DNA from: Arsenophonus sp031446125
GTDB taxonomy: Bacteria; Pseudomonadota; Gammaproteobacteria; Enterobacterales; Enterobacteriaceae
Length of the DNA stretch: 64,000 bases
Direction: 5' to 3'
Assembly (NCBI GenBank): GCA_031446125.1
Contig: CP132909.1
Span: forward strand, 1 to 64,000
Shown here one piece after another: positions 48,912-58,754 of the stretch; the stretch's first letter is position 1; each line of letters opens with the position of its first letter. The notes under the pieces are model-generated. The model saw nothing but the letters and a program-made list of their open reading frames with translations. It was not told the origin of the DNA and did no database searches. The position numbers and the translations under genes are program-made.

Positions 48912-50024
48912 TCATAAATTATTTGACAACAATTTTCTGTGTGTATGTATGGACATAATAATACCAAATCCTGCCATTAAAACAATAAATGAAGATCCAC
49001 CATAACTGATTAGTGGCAAAGGTACACCGACTACAGGTAAAATACCACTAACCATTCCTATATTGACAAAGATATAGATAAATAAAATTAACATGAGTCC
49101 ACCAACCATAATTCTACCAAAAGTGTTTTGTGCATTTGTTGCAATTATTAAACCACGTATTATTAATAGCAAGTATAATATAAGTAAAATAATAACTCCT
49201 ATTAATCCAAGTTCTTCGGCTATTACTGCAAAAATAAAATCAGTATGACGTTCTGGTAGAAACTCTAATTGTGATTGTGTCCCATGTAACCAGTTTTTTC
49301 CAAATAAACCTCCAGAACCAATAGCAATTTTTGATTGTATAATATGATATCCAGCACCTAGTGGATCCATTTCTGGATTTAGTAACATCATAATACGATT
49401 ACGTTGATAATCGTGCATTAGGAAAAACCATAAAATAGGAACAAAAAAAATGATACCAGTAATGGCTATAGTCATGAATTTCCAATGTATGCCAGCTAAA
49501 AAAAGAATAAATAATCCAGAAGCGGCGATTAAAATTGATGTACCCAGATCTGGCTGCGCTGCAACAAGTAAAGTTGGAAGTAATATAAGTATTAAGGCAA
49601 GCATTGTATTTTTAAATGTTAAAGGAAAAAAATTTCTATTTAAAAAACGATCTACCATTAATGGAACTGCAATTTTAGCTATTTCTGATGGTTGGAAACG
49701 AATAAATCCAAGATCTAACCATCTTTGTGCTCCTTTACTTATTTGTCCAAATATATCTACAAAAATAAGTAATATTAAACAAAATATATATAAAGAAGGA
49801 GCTAATTTTTCATATATACGTGGTGATACTTGTGCCATGAAAATCATGATAATCAATCCAATTATAATTTGAATTAATTTATGTTGCATGATATTCATAT
49901 CTTGTCCGCTGGCACTCCACATAATTAAAATACTATATATTATTAAGGTAAGAATAATTAAAAACATTAAAAAATCAATATGTAAACGTGTAAAGATAGA
50001 TAATTTTTGTAAGTTATCATTCAT
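48912..50024 (-). CDS. rodA: Rod-shape peptidoglycan glycosyltransferase RodA (MrdB)
   Basis: SEDS-family membrane glycosyltransferase that polymerises lipid II during elongation, paired with PBP2. The 370 residues equal E. coli RodA. About ten membrane segments are present. Conserved parts include the WLDLGFIRFQPSEIAK loop, QPDLGTS (active Asp region) and the C-terminal GVPLPLISYGGSS. It starts nine bases after the mrdA stop, as in the E. coli mrd operon. Its presence with PBP2 and MinCDE points to a rod-shaped cell. Confidence 0.97.
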   Translation of the reverse strand: MNDNLQKLSIFTRLHIDFLMFLIILTLIIYSILIMWSASGQDMNIMQHKLIQIIIGLIIMIFMAQVSPRIYEKLAPSLYIFCLILLIFVDIFGQISKGAQRWLDLGFIRFQPSEIAKIAVPLMVDRFLNRNFFPLTFKNTMLALILILLPTLLVAAQPDLGTSILIAASGLFILFLAGIHWKFMTIAITGIIFFVPILWFFLMHDYQRNRIMMLLNPEMDPLGAGYHIIQSKIAIGSGGLFGKNWLHGTQSQLEFLPERHTDFIFAVIAEELGLIGVIILLILYLLLIIRGLIIATNAQNTFGRIMVGGLMLILFIYIFVNIGMVSGILPVVGVPLPLISYGGSSFIVLMAGFGIIMSIHTHRKLLSNNL

Positions 50025-50032
50025 ATGTTTTT

Positions 50033-51931
50033 TTATTCTTCTGCAGAGATATTATTAGATGTGATTTGATTTGTATATTTATTAAGTAATGCGTAATCAA
50101 AAATATTGCGTACCAGATCTGCAATATTTGATCCAGTACCGCCATTTTCAAGAATTATCACAATAGAAATTATCGGATTTTGATAAGGGGCAAAACCAAT
50201 CATTAATTTATGATCACGTAAATGTTCAGCAAGTTTTTTGCTGTTATATGTTTCATAGCTAAATATTTGTGCTGTTCCTGACTTAATGGCAGCTTTATAA
50301 GCAGTATTTATGAAGTGTTTATGAGCTGTACCATTTGATGCATTAGCAACACCATACATTCCTTCTTTTGCTAATTCCCAAAATGACGTATGAACATTAT
50401 TAATTTTTAAAGATTTTTTTTGTTTGTATGGTATCATTGTATCGCCTAATTTAGTTCCATATAAAAGGTGTGGAATTTTAATAATTCCATTATTAATTAA
50501 AATCATCAATGCTTTTGCCATTTGAATTGGTGTTGTTATCCAATAACCTTGACCAATGCCAATAGGAATTGTGTCTCCATGATACCAAGGTTTTTTGTGT
50601 TTTTTTTGTTTCCACTCACGTGTAGGCATAATTCCTGAACTTTCTTCTGCCAGATCAATTCCAGTATAATTGCCATAACCAAATTTTTGCATCCAATTTG
50701 ATATGCGATCGATACCCATATCGTAAGAAATTTGATAAAAAAAAGTATCCGCTGATTCAATTATAGCTTTAATAACATTTAACTTGCCATGTCCAAATTT
50801 TTTCCAATCTCTGTAACGTTTTTCAGAATTGGGTAATTGCCACCAACCAGGATCAAAAATGGTATAATTTGTAGTGATAATGTTTTCACTTAATGCGGCA
50901 ACGGCTATAAATGGTTTTACAGTTGAGGCTGGTGGATACAGTCCTTGTGTAGTTCTATTAATTAATGGATGATTTGGATTTTTTAATAAATCTTGGTAAT
51001 CTTTGTAAGAAATGCCATTAACAAACAAATTAGGGTTATAACTTGGTTTTGATATAAGAGCCAGTATTTCTGCATTACGTGGATCTGCCACAACAACAGC
51101 AGCACGGCTATTGGTTAGTAATTGTTCTATCTTCATTTGTAAATCAAGATCAATTGTTAAATAAATATCTTTACCGGCATGTGGAGTTTTTTCATGAAGT
51201 TGACGTATTATTTTTCCATGGCTATTTACTTCAACTTCTTCGTAACCTGTTTTTCCATGTAAAATATTTTCGTAATAACGTTCTACACCTAGTTTACCAA
51301 TATCATGAGTAGCAGTATAATTTTTTATTAGACCATTATTTTCTAAACGTGTTATATCTTTATTATTAATTTTAGCAACATAACCAATAATGTGGCTAAG
51401 AGTGGCACCGTAAGGATAATAACGGCGTTGGTAACTTTTTATTTCAACACCAGGAAATCGATATTGATTTACTGAAAAACGTGCTACCTGTATTTCATTA
51501 AGTGAAGTTTTTAAAGGTATATAGGTAAAGGCTCTCGAGTGTTTGCGTTCTTTTTTGAAGTTTTCAATATCTTCGTCTGTCAGATCAATTAGATCGTGTA
51601 ATTCACTAAATATTTTTTCTATATTAGTTATTTTTTCAGGCATTAATTCTAATTGATAAACAGTACGATTTAATGCAATAGGAATACCATTTCTATCATA
51701 AATAATTCCTCTAGTTGGTGGAATAGGTACTATTTTTATTCGATTTTCATTAGAAAGAGTTTTGTAGTTGTCATGTTTTATGATTTGTAAATTATATAAA
51801 TTAGTAATTAAAATTATTACTAATATTATAATAATACTAAAAGATATAAATGCTCTTCGCATAAATAATGTAGATTCAGCTGTATAATCACGTAAATGGT
51901 TACGTTTTTTTTTATTCGCATTCAAAGTCAT
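50033..51931 (-). CDS. mrdA: Penicillin-binding protein 2, PBP2 (MrdA)
   Basis: Class B transpeptidase for lateral wall growth. It has 632 residues (E. coli 633). The N-terminal membrane anchor spans about residues 28-48. The pedestal domain has the family segment GYEEVEVNSHGKIIR. The transpeptidase domain has SxxK as STVKP, SxN-type SADTFFYQ and KSGTAQIF. All three motifs agree with E. coli PBP2, including KSG for the usual KTG. In contrast to dacA next door, it is intact. Confidence 0.97.
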   Translation of the reverse strand: MTLNANKKKRNHLRDYTAESTLFMRRAFISFSIIIILVIILITNLYNLQIIKHDNYKTLSNENRIKIVPIPPTRGIIYDRNGIPIALNRTVYQLELMPEKITNIEKIFSELHDLIDLTDEDIENFKKERKHSRAFTYIPLKTSLNEIQVARFSVNQYRFPGVEIKSYQRRYYPYGATLSHIIGYVAKINNKDITRLENNGLIKNYTATHDIGKLGVERYYENILHGKTGYEEVEVNSHGKIIRQLHEKTPHAGKDIYLTIDLDLQMKIEQLLTNSRAAVVVADPRNAEILALISKPSYNPNLFVNGISYKDYQDLLKNPNHPLINRTTQGLYPPASTVKPFIAVAALSENIITTNYTIFDPGWWQLPNSEKRYRDWKKFGHGKLNVIKAIIESADTFFYQISYDMGIDRISNWMQKFGYGNYTGIDLAEESSGIMPTREWKQKKHKKPWYHGDTIPIGIGQGYWITTPIQMAKALMILINNGIIKIPHLLYGTKLGDTMIPYKQKKSLKINNVHTSFWELAKEGMYGVANASNGTAHKHFINTAYKAAIKSGTAQIFSYETYNSKKLAEHLRDHKLMIGFAPYQNPIISIVIILENGGTGSNIADLVRNIFDYALLNKYTNQITSNNISAEE

Positions 51932-52885
51932 AACCTATATGAATATTTTATTTTTATTTAGAATAAATTATTTATTATCGTTATTGTAATTTTAGTTTTT
52001 TATAACATATATTGTGATCAAATATCGAAATATTAAAAAAAATAAAAATATTATATGACTATTTTTAGTTATTAAAATTTTATATAATATAAATTTATAA
52101 TTTATATGGTATTTATTTTAAAATTGTGATTTTTTGTTTTAAAAAGTCAACATTTTCAGCATATTTTTTTGTAATTTTTTAAAATTGTTTTTATTATAAT
52201 AATAAAAAAATGTTTTAAAATATATTTTTCTATATTTTAGATATGTGTATTTTAGATAAGAAAATTATTATAATGATTTTACTTATATCATTCTTATATT
52301 TTTTTTAGATTATTTTAATTTATTATTAATAACTTTTAAGGCAATATTAACGATTTTTAAATTTATAGATTTTATAACTATTTTTTATGAAATAAATTTT
52401 TAGATTTTTTTAAAATATACAATTATTTTTTAAAAAGATTTTTATTCTTAATAATATATGCTATTTATCTATTTTTTATTTTTTTATTCATGAATTAAAT
52501 TGCAATAAATAACAAGTAAAGATTATTTTTTTTAGAAATTATTATATAAGTACTAACATTTAATTTTTTAAGCAAATTAATCATAAAATGTTTTTTATTT
52601 TATTATCTAAACGTTTTTTTATAAAAAATACTATGATTTTATTGTTTAAAAGTTTTTATTTTTAAAATATAATGTTTATGTTATATTTTATTTAATTATG
52701 TTTATAAAATTTTAAAAATAAAAAAAATAAAAAATAATAGTATAATATTCATAGTATGTTGTCTCAGTAGTAATAAGAAATAATATTTATCATTATAAGA
52801 ACAATAATTAATAAATTATTAGGATTTGGTTATTAAACCATAGCTTTTATTTTAAAAATTTTTTATTTTTCTTAATTTATCATAA
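51932..52885. other. mrdA-nadD gap, former rlmH-rsfS position
   Basis: About 950 A/T-rich bases replacing rlmH, rsfS and cobC of E. coli. No piece of these was recognised. The mrdA promoter is expected at the left end. Confidence 0.5.
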
Positions 52886-53560
52886 TTAATTTTGATAAAG
52901 ATTATTTTTATCAATATAGTTTGAAACTGATTCTGGTAGCATATGTTGACAACTTTTTTTGTTATTTTTTCTTTGACGGATTTTTGTTGCAGAAATATTG
53001 AATAAGGTATTTTTAAATAAATAAATTGTATTAGAAGTTTGATATTGTAGAATTTTTGGATTATGTATTTGATGATCTTCTAGCCATTTCTGCATTATTT
53101 TATTTGAAAAATAAATTTTGTTTTTTGAGCGAGTACAAACTATTAAATGGCATAAATTTAAAATTTCTTTCCAATGAAACCAAGTATCTATTGATAATAA
53201 AGCATCTTCACCAATGATAAATGCCAATGGTTTTTTCCAACCAATTTCTTTTCTAAAAGAAATTAGTGTTTTTACAGTATATGATGGTATTTGATATTTT
53301 ATTTCACGAAAATCTATAGTAAATAATGGTTTATTCTCAATTGCCAATTTTAGCATTTCGATTCTTTGTTGAATGTTTGCTACTGGTTGTGGACGATGTG
53401 GTGGTAAATAATTAGGTACTAAAATAATTTTTTTTAATCCAATTTCTTTTGCAAGCTGTGTAGCAGGTATTAAATGACCATAATGAATTGGATCAAAAGT
53501 ACCACCAAATATAGTTGTAATATTTTTAATATTATATATTTGTTTATTTTGTAAAATCAT
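52886..53560 (-). CDS. nadD: Nicotinate-nucleotide adenylyltransferase NadD
   Basis: Makes deamido-NAD from nicotinate mononucleotide and ATP, an essential NAD step. It has 224 residues (E. coli 213). The nucleotidyltransferase motif is GGTFDPIHYGHLIPA (residues 19-33), and the C-terminal ISATKIRQR block is kept. The start overlaps the end of holA by 17 bases, as these genes adjoin in E. coli. An N-terminal extension of about ten residues may not be translated, but no better start is evident. Confidence 0.96.
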   Translation of the reverse strand: MILQNKQIYNIKNITTIFGGTFDPIHYGHLIPATQLAKEIGLKKIILVPNYLPPHRPQPVANIQQRIEMLKLAIENKPLFTIDFREIKYQIPSYTVKTLISFRKEIGWKKPLAFIIGEDALLSIDTWFHWKEILNLCHLIVCTRSKNKIYFSNKIMQKWLEDHQIHNPKILQYQTSNTIYLFKNTLFNISATKIRQRKNNKKSCQHMLPESVSNYIDKNNLYQN

Positions 53561-54584
53561 TAATAAAACTCTCTGAGATTACTGCTCCACATAATAAGAT
53601 GGATAAAATTTCTAATTTTGGCCAAATAGATATGTTATGATTTTTTTTGAAATGTAATTCAGCTTGTGTAATTAAGTTTATTGCTATTTGTAATTGCCGT
53701 AATGATAAACGGTTGATTACAGAAATTATCATAGGGTGATGTACTTTAAAAAAAAATTTATTATCAAATGATTTTGTATATTCTTTGTTTTTTGTTTTTT
53801 CTTTTAATTTTAATAAAATTATTAATTCACGTTGAATGGTTCTTAAAAGTATTGTTTCTTCATATTTTTCTCTTTGCAATTGTTTTAGAATATACCAACT
53901 TCTTTTAGTTTTACCTAAAAACATTGCATCAATCCAATGATAAGCTGTGAAATGAAAAGCGTTATTGATTACTTTTTTAACATGCGATACTGTGAGATTA
54001 CCATTAGGATATAAGATTGATAATTGTTTAAGTGTTTGATAAATATTCAATAAATTACCATCATAATAATAACAAAGTATTTGATTTGCTTCTTTATTTA
54101 AAGTTAGTGAGATTTTTTTTGCTCGTTTTGTTATCCATTGAGGCAGTGTTTGTGGTGTAGGTGTAAGGCAATTAATATAAATACTATTTTGATTTATTTT
54201 TTTAAACCATTCACTATTTTCTTGTTGCTTAGTTAATTTATTTCCAGATAATATAAGTAATACATCAGAGTGTAATAATTGAGTTAATTTTAATAATTTA
54301 TGAGATATACTTATATTAGAACAATTTTTTGATAATGTTAAAAAAAGAATTTTTTTTTGTCTAAATAAGTTTAGGGATTGAACAAAATAATAAATATTAT
54401 CCCAATCACTGTTTGGTTCAAGAAGATGAGCATAGCGTTCAGTAAAACCGTATAACTCTGCAATTTTATAAATTTTGTCTAAGCTTTCTTGTAATAAAAG
54501 ATGATCATTTCCAAAAACAAAAAAATAAGATGGAAAATTTTGCATTAAATATAAGTCTATTTCTTCTGGATTAATATTGATCAT
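53544..54584 (-). CDS. holA: DNA polymerase III delta subunit HolA
   Basis: Opens the beta sliding clamp within the clamp loader. It has 346 residues (E. coli 343). Recognisable features are the N-terminal clamp-binding region (PSYFFVFGNDHLLLQES), the central AAA-like part and the C-terminal collar region. It is more divergent than its neighbours, as is usual for HolA. It starts seven bases after the lptE stop. Confidence 0.92.
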   Translation of the reverse strand: MININPEEIDLYLMQNFPSYFFVFGNDHLLLQESLDKIYKIAELYGFTERYAHLLEPNSDWDNIYYFVQSLNLFRQKKILFLTLSKNCSNISISHKLLKLTQLLHSDVLLILSGNKLTKQQENSEWFKKINQNSIYINCLTPTPQTLPQWITKRAKKISLTLNKEANQILCYYYDGNLLNIYQTLKQLSILYPNGNLTVSHVKKVINNAFHFTAYHWIDAMFLGKTKRSWYILKQLQREKYEETILLRTIQRELIILLKLKEKTKNKEYTKSFDNKFFFKVHHPMIISVINRLSLRQLQIAINLITQAELHFKKNHNISIWPKLEILSILLCGAVISESFINDFTK

Positions 54585-54591
54585 TTAAATT

Positions 54592-55107
54592 TTAATACTC
54601 TTTTTGATGTGCATTATTTTTAATATCATTTTGAATTATTAATAATTTGTGAATTAATTGACGGGCTGTTCTTGCATATAGTTCTTTTTCTATCATGGTA
54701 TTTTTTGTATCTGCAGGAAATATTTCTAATGGTATATTAAAAAAAATATGTTCTACATTTATATTGATAGGATATACAACACCATTTTTCGAAATAATTT
54801 CTGCATCAGTTGAAAAAAATAATTGTTTTTCTGCATTTTGACCATTTTGATATACAGATATAGTTTTAGTATTTTCAGATGTATTGATAATTTTTAGAGT
54901 AATAATATTTTTTAATGTTTTATTGATGTATTGTATATTATTTAAATATAATTCTTTTTTTATTGCTAATCCTAAAGGTCCATACGGATCACTTGTTATT
55001 AAAGTTACTGTATTTTTAGGTATTTGATTGAGCATTTGTAAATGAAATCCACAACCAGTTATCAGAAATACAGTTACATTTATAAAAAATACAATATAAT
55101 AATGCAT
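54592..55107 (-). CDS. lptE: LPS-assembly lipoprotein LptE
   Basis: Plug of the LptD outer-membrane LPS translocon. It has 171 residues (E. coli 193). The lipobox ITGC gives lipidated Cys19, followed by GFHLQ as in E. coli. The rest is diverged but keeps the family pattern (ISKNGVVYPINI, ARTAQRLI-like end RTARQLIHKLLI). Retention of LptE, Lnt and a porin indicates an outer membrane still carrying LPS or lipooligosaccharide. It lies between leuS and holA, as in E. coli. Confidence 0.92.
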   Translation of the reverse strand: MHYYIVFFINVTVFLITGCGFHLQMLNQIPKNTVTLITSDPYGPLGLAIKKELYLNNIQYINKTLKNIITLKIINTSENTKTISVYQNGQNAEKQLFFSTDAEIISKNGVVYPININVEHIFFNIPLEIFPADTKNTMIEKELYARTARQLIHKLLIIQNDIKNNAHQKEY

Positions 55108-55136
55108 ATTTTTTCCTAAATATTTAAATATTAATT

Positions 55137-57635
55137 TTAATAAATGATAATATTTAATAATTTATTTTTTATGTAAATTGTTTTATGTATGGTCATATTT
55201 TTAATATATTTTTTGATACTGTATTCTTGAATTGCTATTTTTAAAGCATCTTCTTCTGAACTGTTAATAGGAATCGTAATGCGACTACGAGTTTTTCCAT
55301 TTATTTGAATAATAATTAATTTGGTATCTTCTTTTTTTGCTGCTTCGTCAGCAACAGGCCATGGTGTATGATCAATATCATCGAGATGACCAAGTTTTTT
55401 CCACATAATAAAGCATGCATGTGGAACGATAGGAGCTAACATTCGTACTATTGCATCTAAAGATTCTTGCGTTAATGCTCTATCTTGTTCATTTTTTTGA
55501 GGAAATTTATTAAGTTGATTCATGAATTGCATAATGGAGGCAATGGCAGTATTAAATGTATAACGTCGACCCATATCATCTGTTACTTTAGTAATGGTTT
55601 TATGTAAAGCGTATCTCAGATTTTTTTGTTCTTCTGTTAAGTTATTTTTTTTTAATGGGATAGTTTTTCCTTTTTTGGTATGTTTTAAAACAGTACGCCA
55701 AAGACGATGAATGAAACGATTTGCACCTTCTATATTTGATTCTTTCCATTTTAAAGTAAGTTCTGGTGGAGAAGCAAACATTAAAAATAAGCGTACTGAA
55801 TCTGCTCCATATTTTTCTACCATGACTTTTGGATCGATACCGTTATTTTTTGATTTAGACATTTTGCTCATTCCATTATAATGAAGTGTATTTCCATTAT
55901 TATCAGTAGCTTTGATAATTTTTCCTTTTTTGTCTCGTATCACTTTTGTATTAATAGGTGGTACCCAAACACGTTGTCCATTTTTGTTTAAATAATAAAA
56001 AGAATCTGCTAATACCATTCCTTGGCATAGAAGACTTTTTACTGGTTCATTAGAATTTATTAAATTTTCATCACGCATTAGTTTATGAAAAAAACGAAAA
56101 TATAATAGATGCATAATAGCATGTTCTATACCTCCTATGTATTGATCAACTGGTAACCAATAATTAGCTGCAGATGGATCAAGCATTCCTTTATTATAGT
56201 GAGGACAAGTATAACGTGCATAATACCAAGATGATTCGATAAATGTATCAAATGTATCAGTTTCTCTCATTGCTGGCATCCCATTTATGGTAGTTTTTAT
56301 CCATTTTAGATCTCTACTAAGTGGATTATGAATGCCATCTATTATTTTTTTTTCAGGTAAAATCACTGGCAATTCTTCTTTTGGGACTGGAAGAATAGAA
56401 CCATCTGCCATATTTACCATAGGAATTGGTGTGCCCCAGTAACGTTGTCTAGAAATACTCCAATCACGAAGTCGATAATTTACTTTGCGTTTTGCTTGTC
56501 CTTGAAGGATTAATTTATTAGTAATAAAATCAGGATTTTTATTTCTTTCATTAGCTATAACTTTTTTAATAGGTAAGTGATATTTAGTAGCAAATTCCCA
56601 ATCATTTTTGTTGTGTCCTGGAACTCCCATCATAACACCTGTACCATTTTCCATTGATATAAAGTTAACTATCCAAATAGGAATCTTTTCATTGTTTAGA
56701 GGATGAATTGCGTAATAACCAGTGTTTATAGCTTTTTTTTCTATGGTTTCTATTGTTATTTCTGTAACTTTTATGTTTTTGTATTTATTAATAAAAAAAT
56801 GTAATTTGGCATTTTTTTTTGCTATAGATTTTGATAGTGGATGATTAGGTGAAATAGTGAGATAAGTTACATCCATAAAAAGATCAGTCTTTGTGGTATA
56901 TACACTTAATTTTTGATCACTGTTTATCACATGAAATGTAATTTCAACGCCCTCAGAACGAGAAATCCAATTACGTTGCATGGTTTTAACTTTTTCTGGC
57001 CAGCTATCTAATTTATTTAAATCATTTAATAGTTCTTCGGCATAACTAGTAATTTTTATAAACCACTGAGGTATTTCTTTATATTGTACTATAGTATCAC
57101 AACGCCAACAACGTCCATTAACAACTTGTTCGTTAGCTAATATTGTTAAATCATTTGGGCACCAATTAATACCAGATAGTTTTTTGTAAATTAACCCTTT
57201 TTTATAAAGTTTTGTAAAAAACCATTGTTCCCATTTATAATATTCTGGTTTACAAGTTATTAACTCTCGACTCCAATCATAAGAAAATCCAAAAATTTTT
57301 AATTGTTTTTTCATATAATTTATGTTTTTATAGGTCCAAGATACTGGATCAATATTATTTTGAATTGCTGCGTTTTCAGCAGGTAAACCAAAAGCATCCC
57401 AACCTATAGGTTGTAAAACATTTTTTCCTAACATGCGCTGGTAACGTGATATAACGTCACCAATTGTATAATTTCTAACATGTCCCATATGAAGGCTACC
57501 AGATGGGTAAGGTAACATTGATAAACAATAATATTTTTCTTTATTATAATCTTCTGTAACTTTAAACGTTTGTTTTTCTTCCCAATAATGTTGTACGTAT
57601 TTTTCTATTTTTTTTGGTTGATATTCTTCTTGCAT
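55137..57635 (-). CDS. leuS: Leucyl-tRNA synthetase LeuS with a degenerate editing domain
   Basis: Class Ia synthetase charging tRNA-Leu. It has 832 residues against 860 in E. coli. The synthetic site is intact: PYPSGSLHMGHVRNY (HIGH motif), zinc-domain WCPNDLTILANEQV and MSKMSKSKNNGIDP (KMSKS). The CP1 editing insertion (about 224-390) is altered. The Thr-rich motif TTRPDT at 247-252 reads TTKTDL, GHDQRD reads GHNKND (Asp345 kept), and about 27 residues near the end of the domain are deleted. Charging should be normal, while hydrolysis of mischarged Ile, Val or norvaline is probably weakened. The gene precedes lptE. Confidence 0.97.
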   Translation of the reverse strand: MQEEYQPKKIEKYVQHYWEEKQTFKVTEDYNKEKYYCLSMLPYPSGSLHMGHVRNYTIGDVISRYQRMLGKNVLQPIGWDAFGLPAENAAIQNNIDPVSWTYKNINYMKKQLKIFGFSYDWSRELITCKPEYYKWEQWFFTKLYKKGLIYKKLSGINWCPNDLTILANEQVVNGRCWRCDTIVQYKEIPQWFIKITSYAEELLNDLNKLDSWPEKVKTMQRNWISRSEGVEITFHVINSDQKLSVYTTKTDLFMDVTYLTISPNHPLSKSIAKKNAKLHFFINKYKNIKVTEITIETIEKKAINTGYYAIHPLNNEKIPIWIVNFISMENGTGVMMGVPGHNKNDWEFATKYHLPIKKVIANERNKNPDFITNKLILQGQAKRKVNYRLRDWSISRQRYWGTPIPMVNMADGSILPVPKEELPVILPEKKIIDGIHNPLSRDLKWIKTTINGMPAMRETDTFDTFIESSWYYARYTCPHYNKGMLDPSAANYWLPVDQYIGGIEHAIMHLLYFRFFHKLMRDENLINSNEPVKSLLCQGMVLADSFYYLNKNGQRVWVPPINTKVIRDKKGKIIKATDNNGNTLHYNGMSKMSKSKNNGIDPKVMVEKYGADSVRLFLMFASPPELTLKWKESNIEGANRFIHRLWRTVLKHTKKGKTIPLKKNNLTEEQKNLRYALHKTITKVTDDMGRRYTFNTAIASIMQFMNQLNKFPQKNEQDRALTQESLDAIVRMLAPIVPHACFIMWKKLGHLDDIDHTPWPVADEAAKKEDTKLIIIQINGKTRSRITIPINSSEEDALKIAIQEYSIKKYIKNMTIHKTIYIKNKLLNIIIY

Positions 57636-57667
57636 AACAAGTTCTTTTTCCTATATAAAAATTTAAA

Positions 57668-57716
57668 AATATCCGTTATTTTATAAAAGAAATTATTTAA
57701 TAAGAAAACGGATATT
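57668..57716 (-). terminator. Hairpin between gltL and leuS
   Basis: Ten-base perfect inverted repeat AATATCCGTT / AACGGATATT with 29 bases between. Read on the minus strand it is followed by a T-rich run just before the leuS ribosome site. It can be the gltL terminator or a leuS leader (attenuator) structure. No T-box features were seen. Confidence 0.5.
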
Positions 57717-57893
57717 GTTTTAATGAAATAATTTAATCAATATAGTGTATATTTTTTGTTAATTATTTTTTTTTAAAAATGTTTTATGTAAAAATCATCT
57801 TAAAGATGGATTAAAATTATTAAAAACAGTCAATTTTTTAAAATATTCTTTTTTCTGTCTTTATAAAATGACATCATGTATTTTTATATTAGA

Positions 57894-58619
57894 TCAGTAT
57901 ATGATCTTATTAAGAAATTCTCTAGCGCGTGTTGATTTTGGTGCAGAAAAAAAATCTTTTTTATGGCTATCTTCGATAATTTCTCCTTTGTTCATGAAAA
58001 TTATTCGGTGAGCAACTTTTTTAGCAAATCTCATTTCGTGTGTGACAACGATCATAGTCATACCTTCTTTGGCAAGATTGGTCATTACATCAAGAACTTC
58101 ATTAATCATTTCTGGGTCTAATGCTGATGTTGGTTCATCAAATAACATTGCAATTGGATTCATAGAAAGTGCTCTAATAATAGCAACCCTTTGTTTTTGA
58201 CCACCAGATAATTGAGAAGGAAATTTGTTAATATGTTTTGTTAAATCCACACGTTCTAATAATTTTAATGCTATTTCTTTAGCAAATTTTTTCTTTCTAT
58301 GCAAAACTTTTATTTGTGCTAACGTTAAGTTATCGATAATAGATAAATGAGGAAATAATTCAAAATGTTGGAATACCATTCCTACTTTTAAACGTAATGC
58401 AGATAAATTTGTTTTTTTGTTATTAACATGAATGTCATTAATAAATATGTTACCATCTTGAATTGGTTCTAAACCGTTTATGGTTTTTATTAATGTTGAT
58501 TTTCCTGAACCAGACGGACCACATATTACTATGACTTCTCCTTTCTGAATTGAAAGTGAGCAATTTATTAATACTGGAAATTTTCCATACCATTTAGAAA
58601 CATTGTTTAAATAAATCAA
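57894..58619 (-). CDS. gltL: Glutamate/aspartate ABC transporter ATPase GltL, without partner genes nearby
   Basis: ATP-binding subunit of the GltIJKL acidic amino acid importer. The 241 residues equal E. coli GltL, and similarity is high throughout (MIYLNNVSKWYGKFPVL; Walker A GPSGSGKST; signature LSGGQKQRVAI; Walker B AMLFDEPTSALDPEM; H-loop THEM). In E. coli gltI, gltJ and gltK lie between lnt and gltL. Here only 135 bases separate gltL from lnt, so binding protein and permeases are gone from the locus. It might serve permeases encoded elsewhere, or be on the way to loss. Its sequence shows no decay. Confidence 0.95.
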   Translation of the reverse strand: MIYLNNVSKWYGKFPVLINCSLSIQKGEVIVICGPSGSGKSTLIKTINGLEPIQDGNIFINDIHVNNKKTNLSALRLKVGMVFQHFELFPHLSIIDNLTLAQIKVLHRKKKFAKEIALKLLERVDLTKHINKFPSQLSGGQKQRVAIIRALSMNPIAMLFDEPTSALDPEMINEVLDVMTNLAKEGMTMIVVTHEMRFAKKVAHRIIFMNKGEIIEDSHKKDFFSAPKSTRAREFLNKIIY

Positions 58620-58754
58620 AATATATCCTTTTTATAAATATGAATTTTTTATAAAAATAATTTTTTAAAAAATATAATAAAATATAGAATAAATAATTAA
58701 TTTTAATAATCAATATAATTTAATTAATAAAATGAACATGTTTTATATGTTTTG

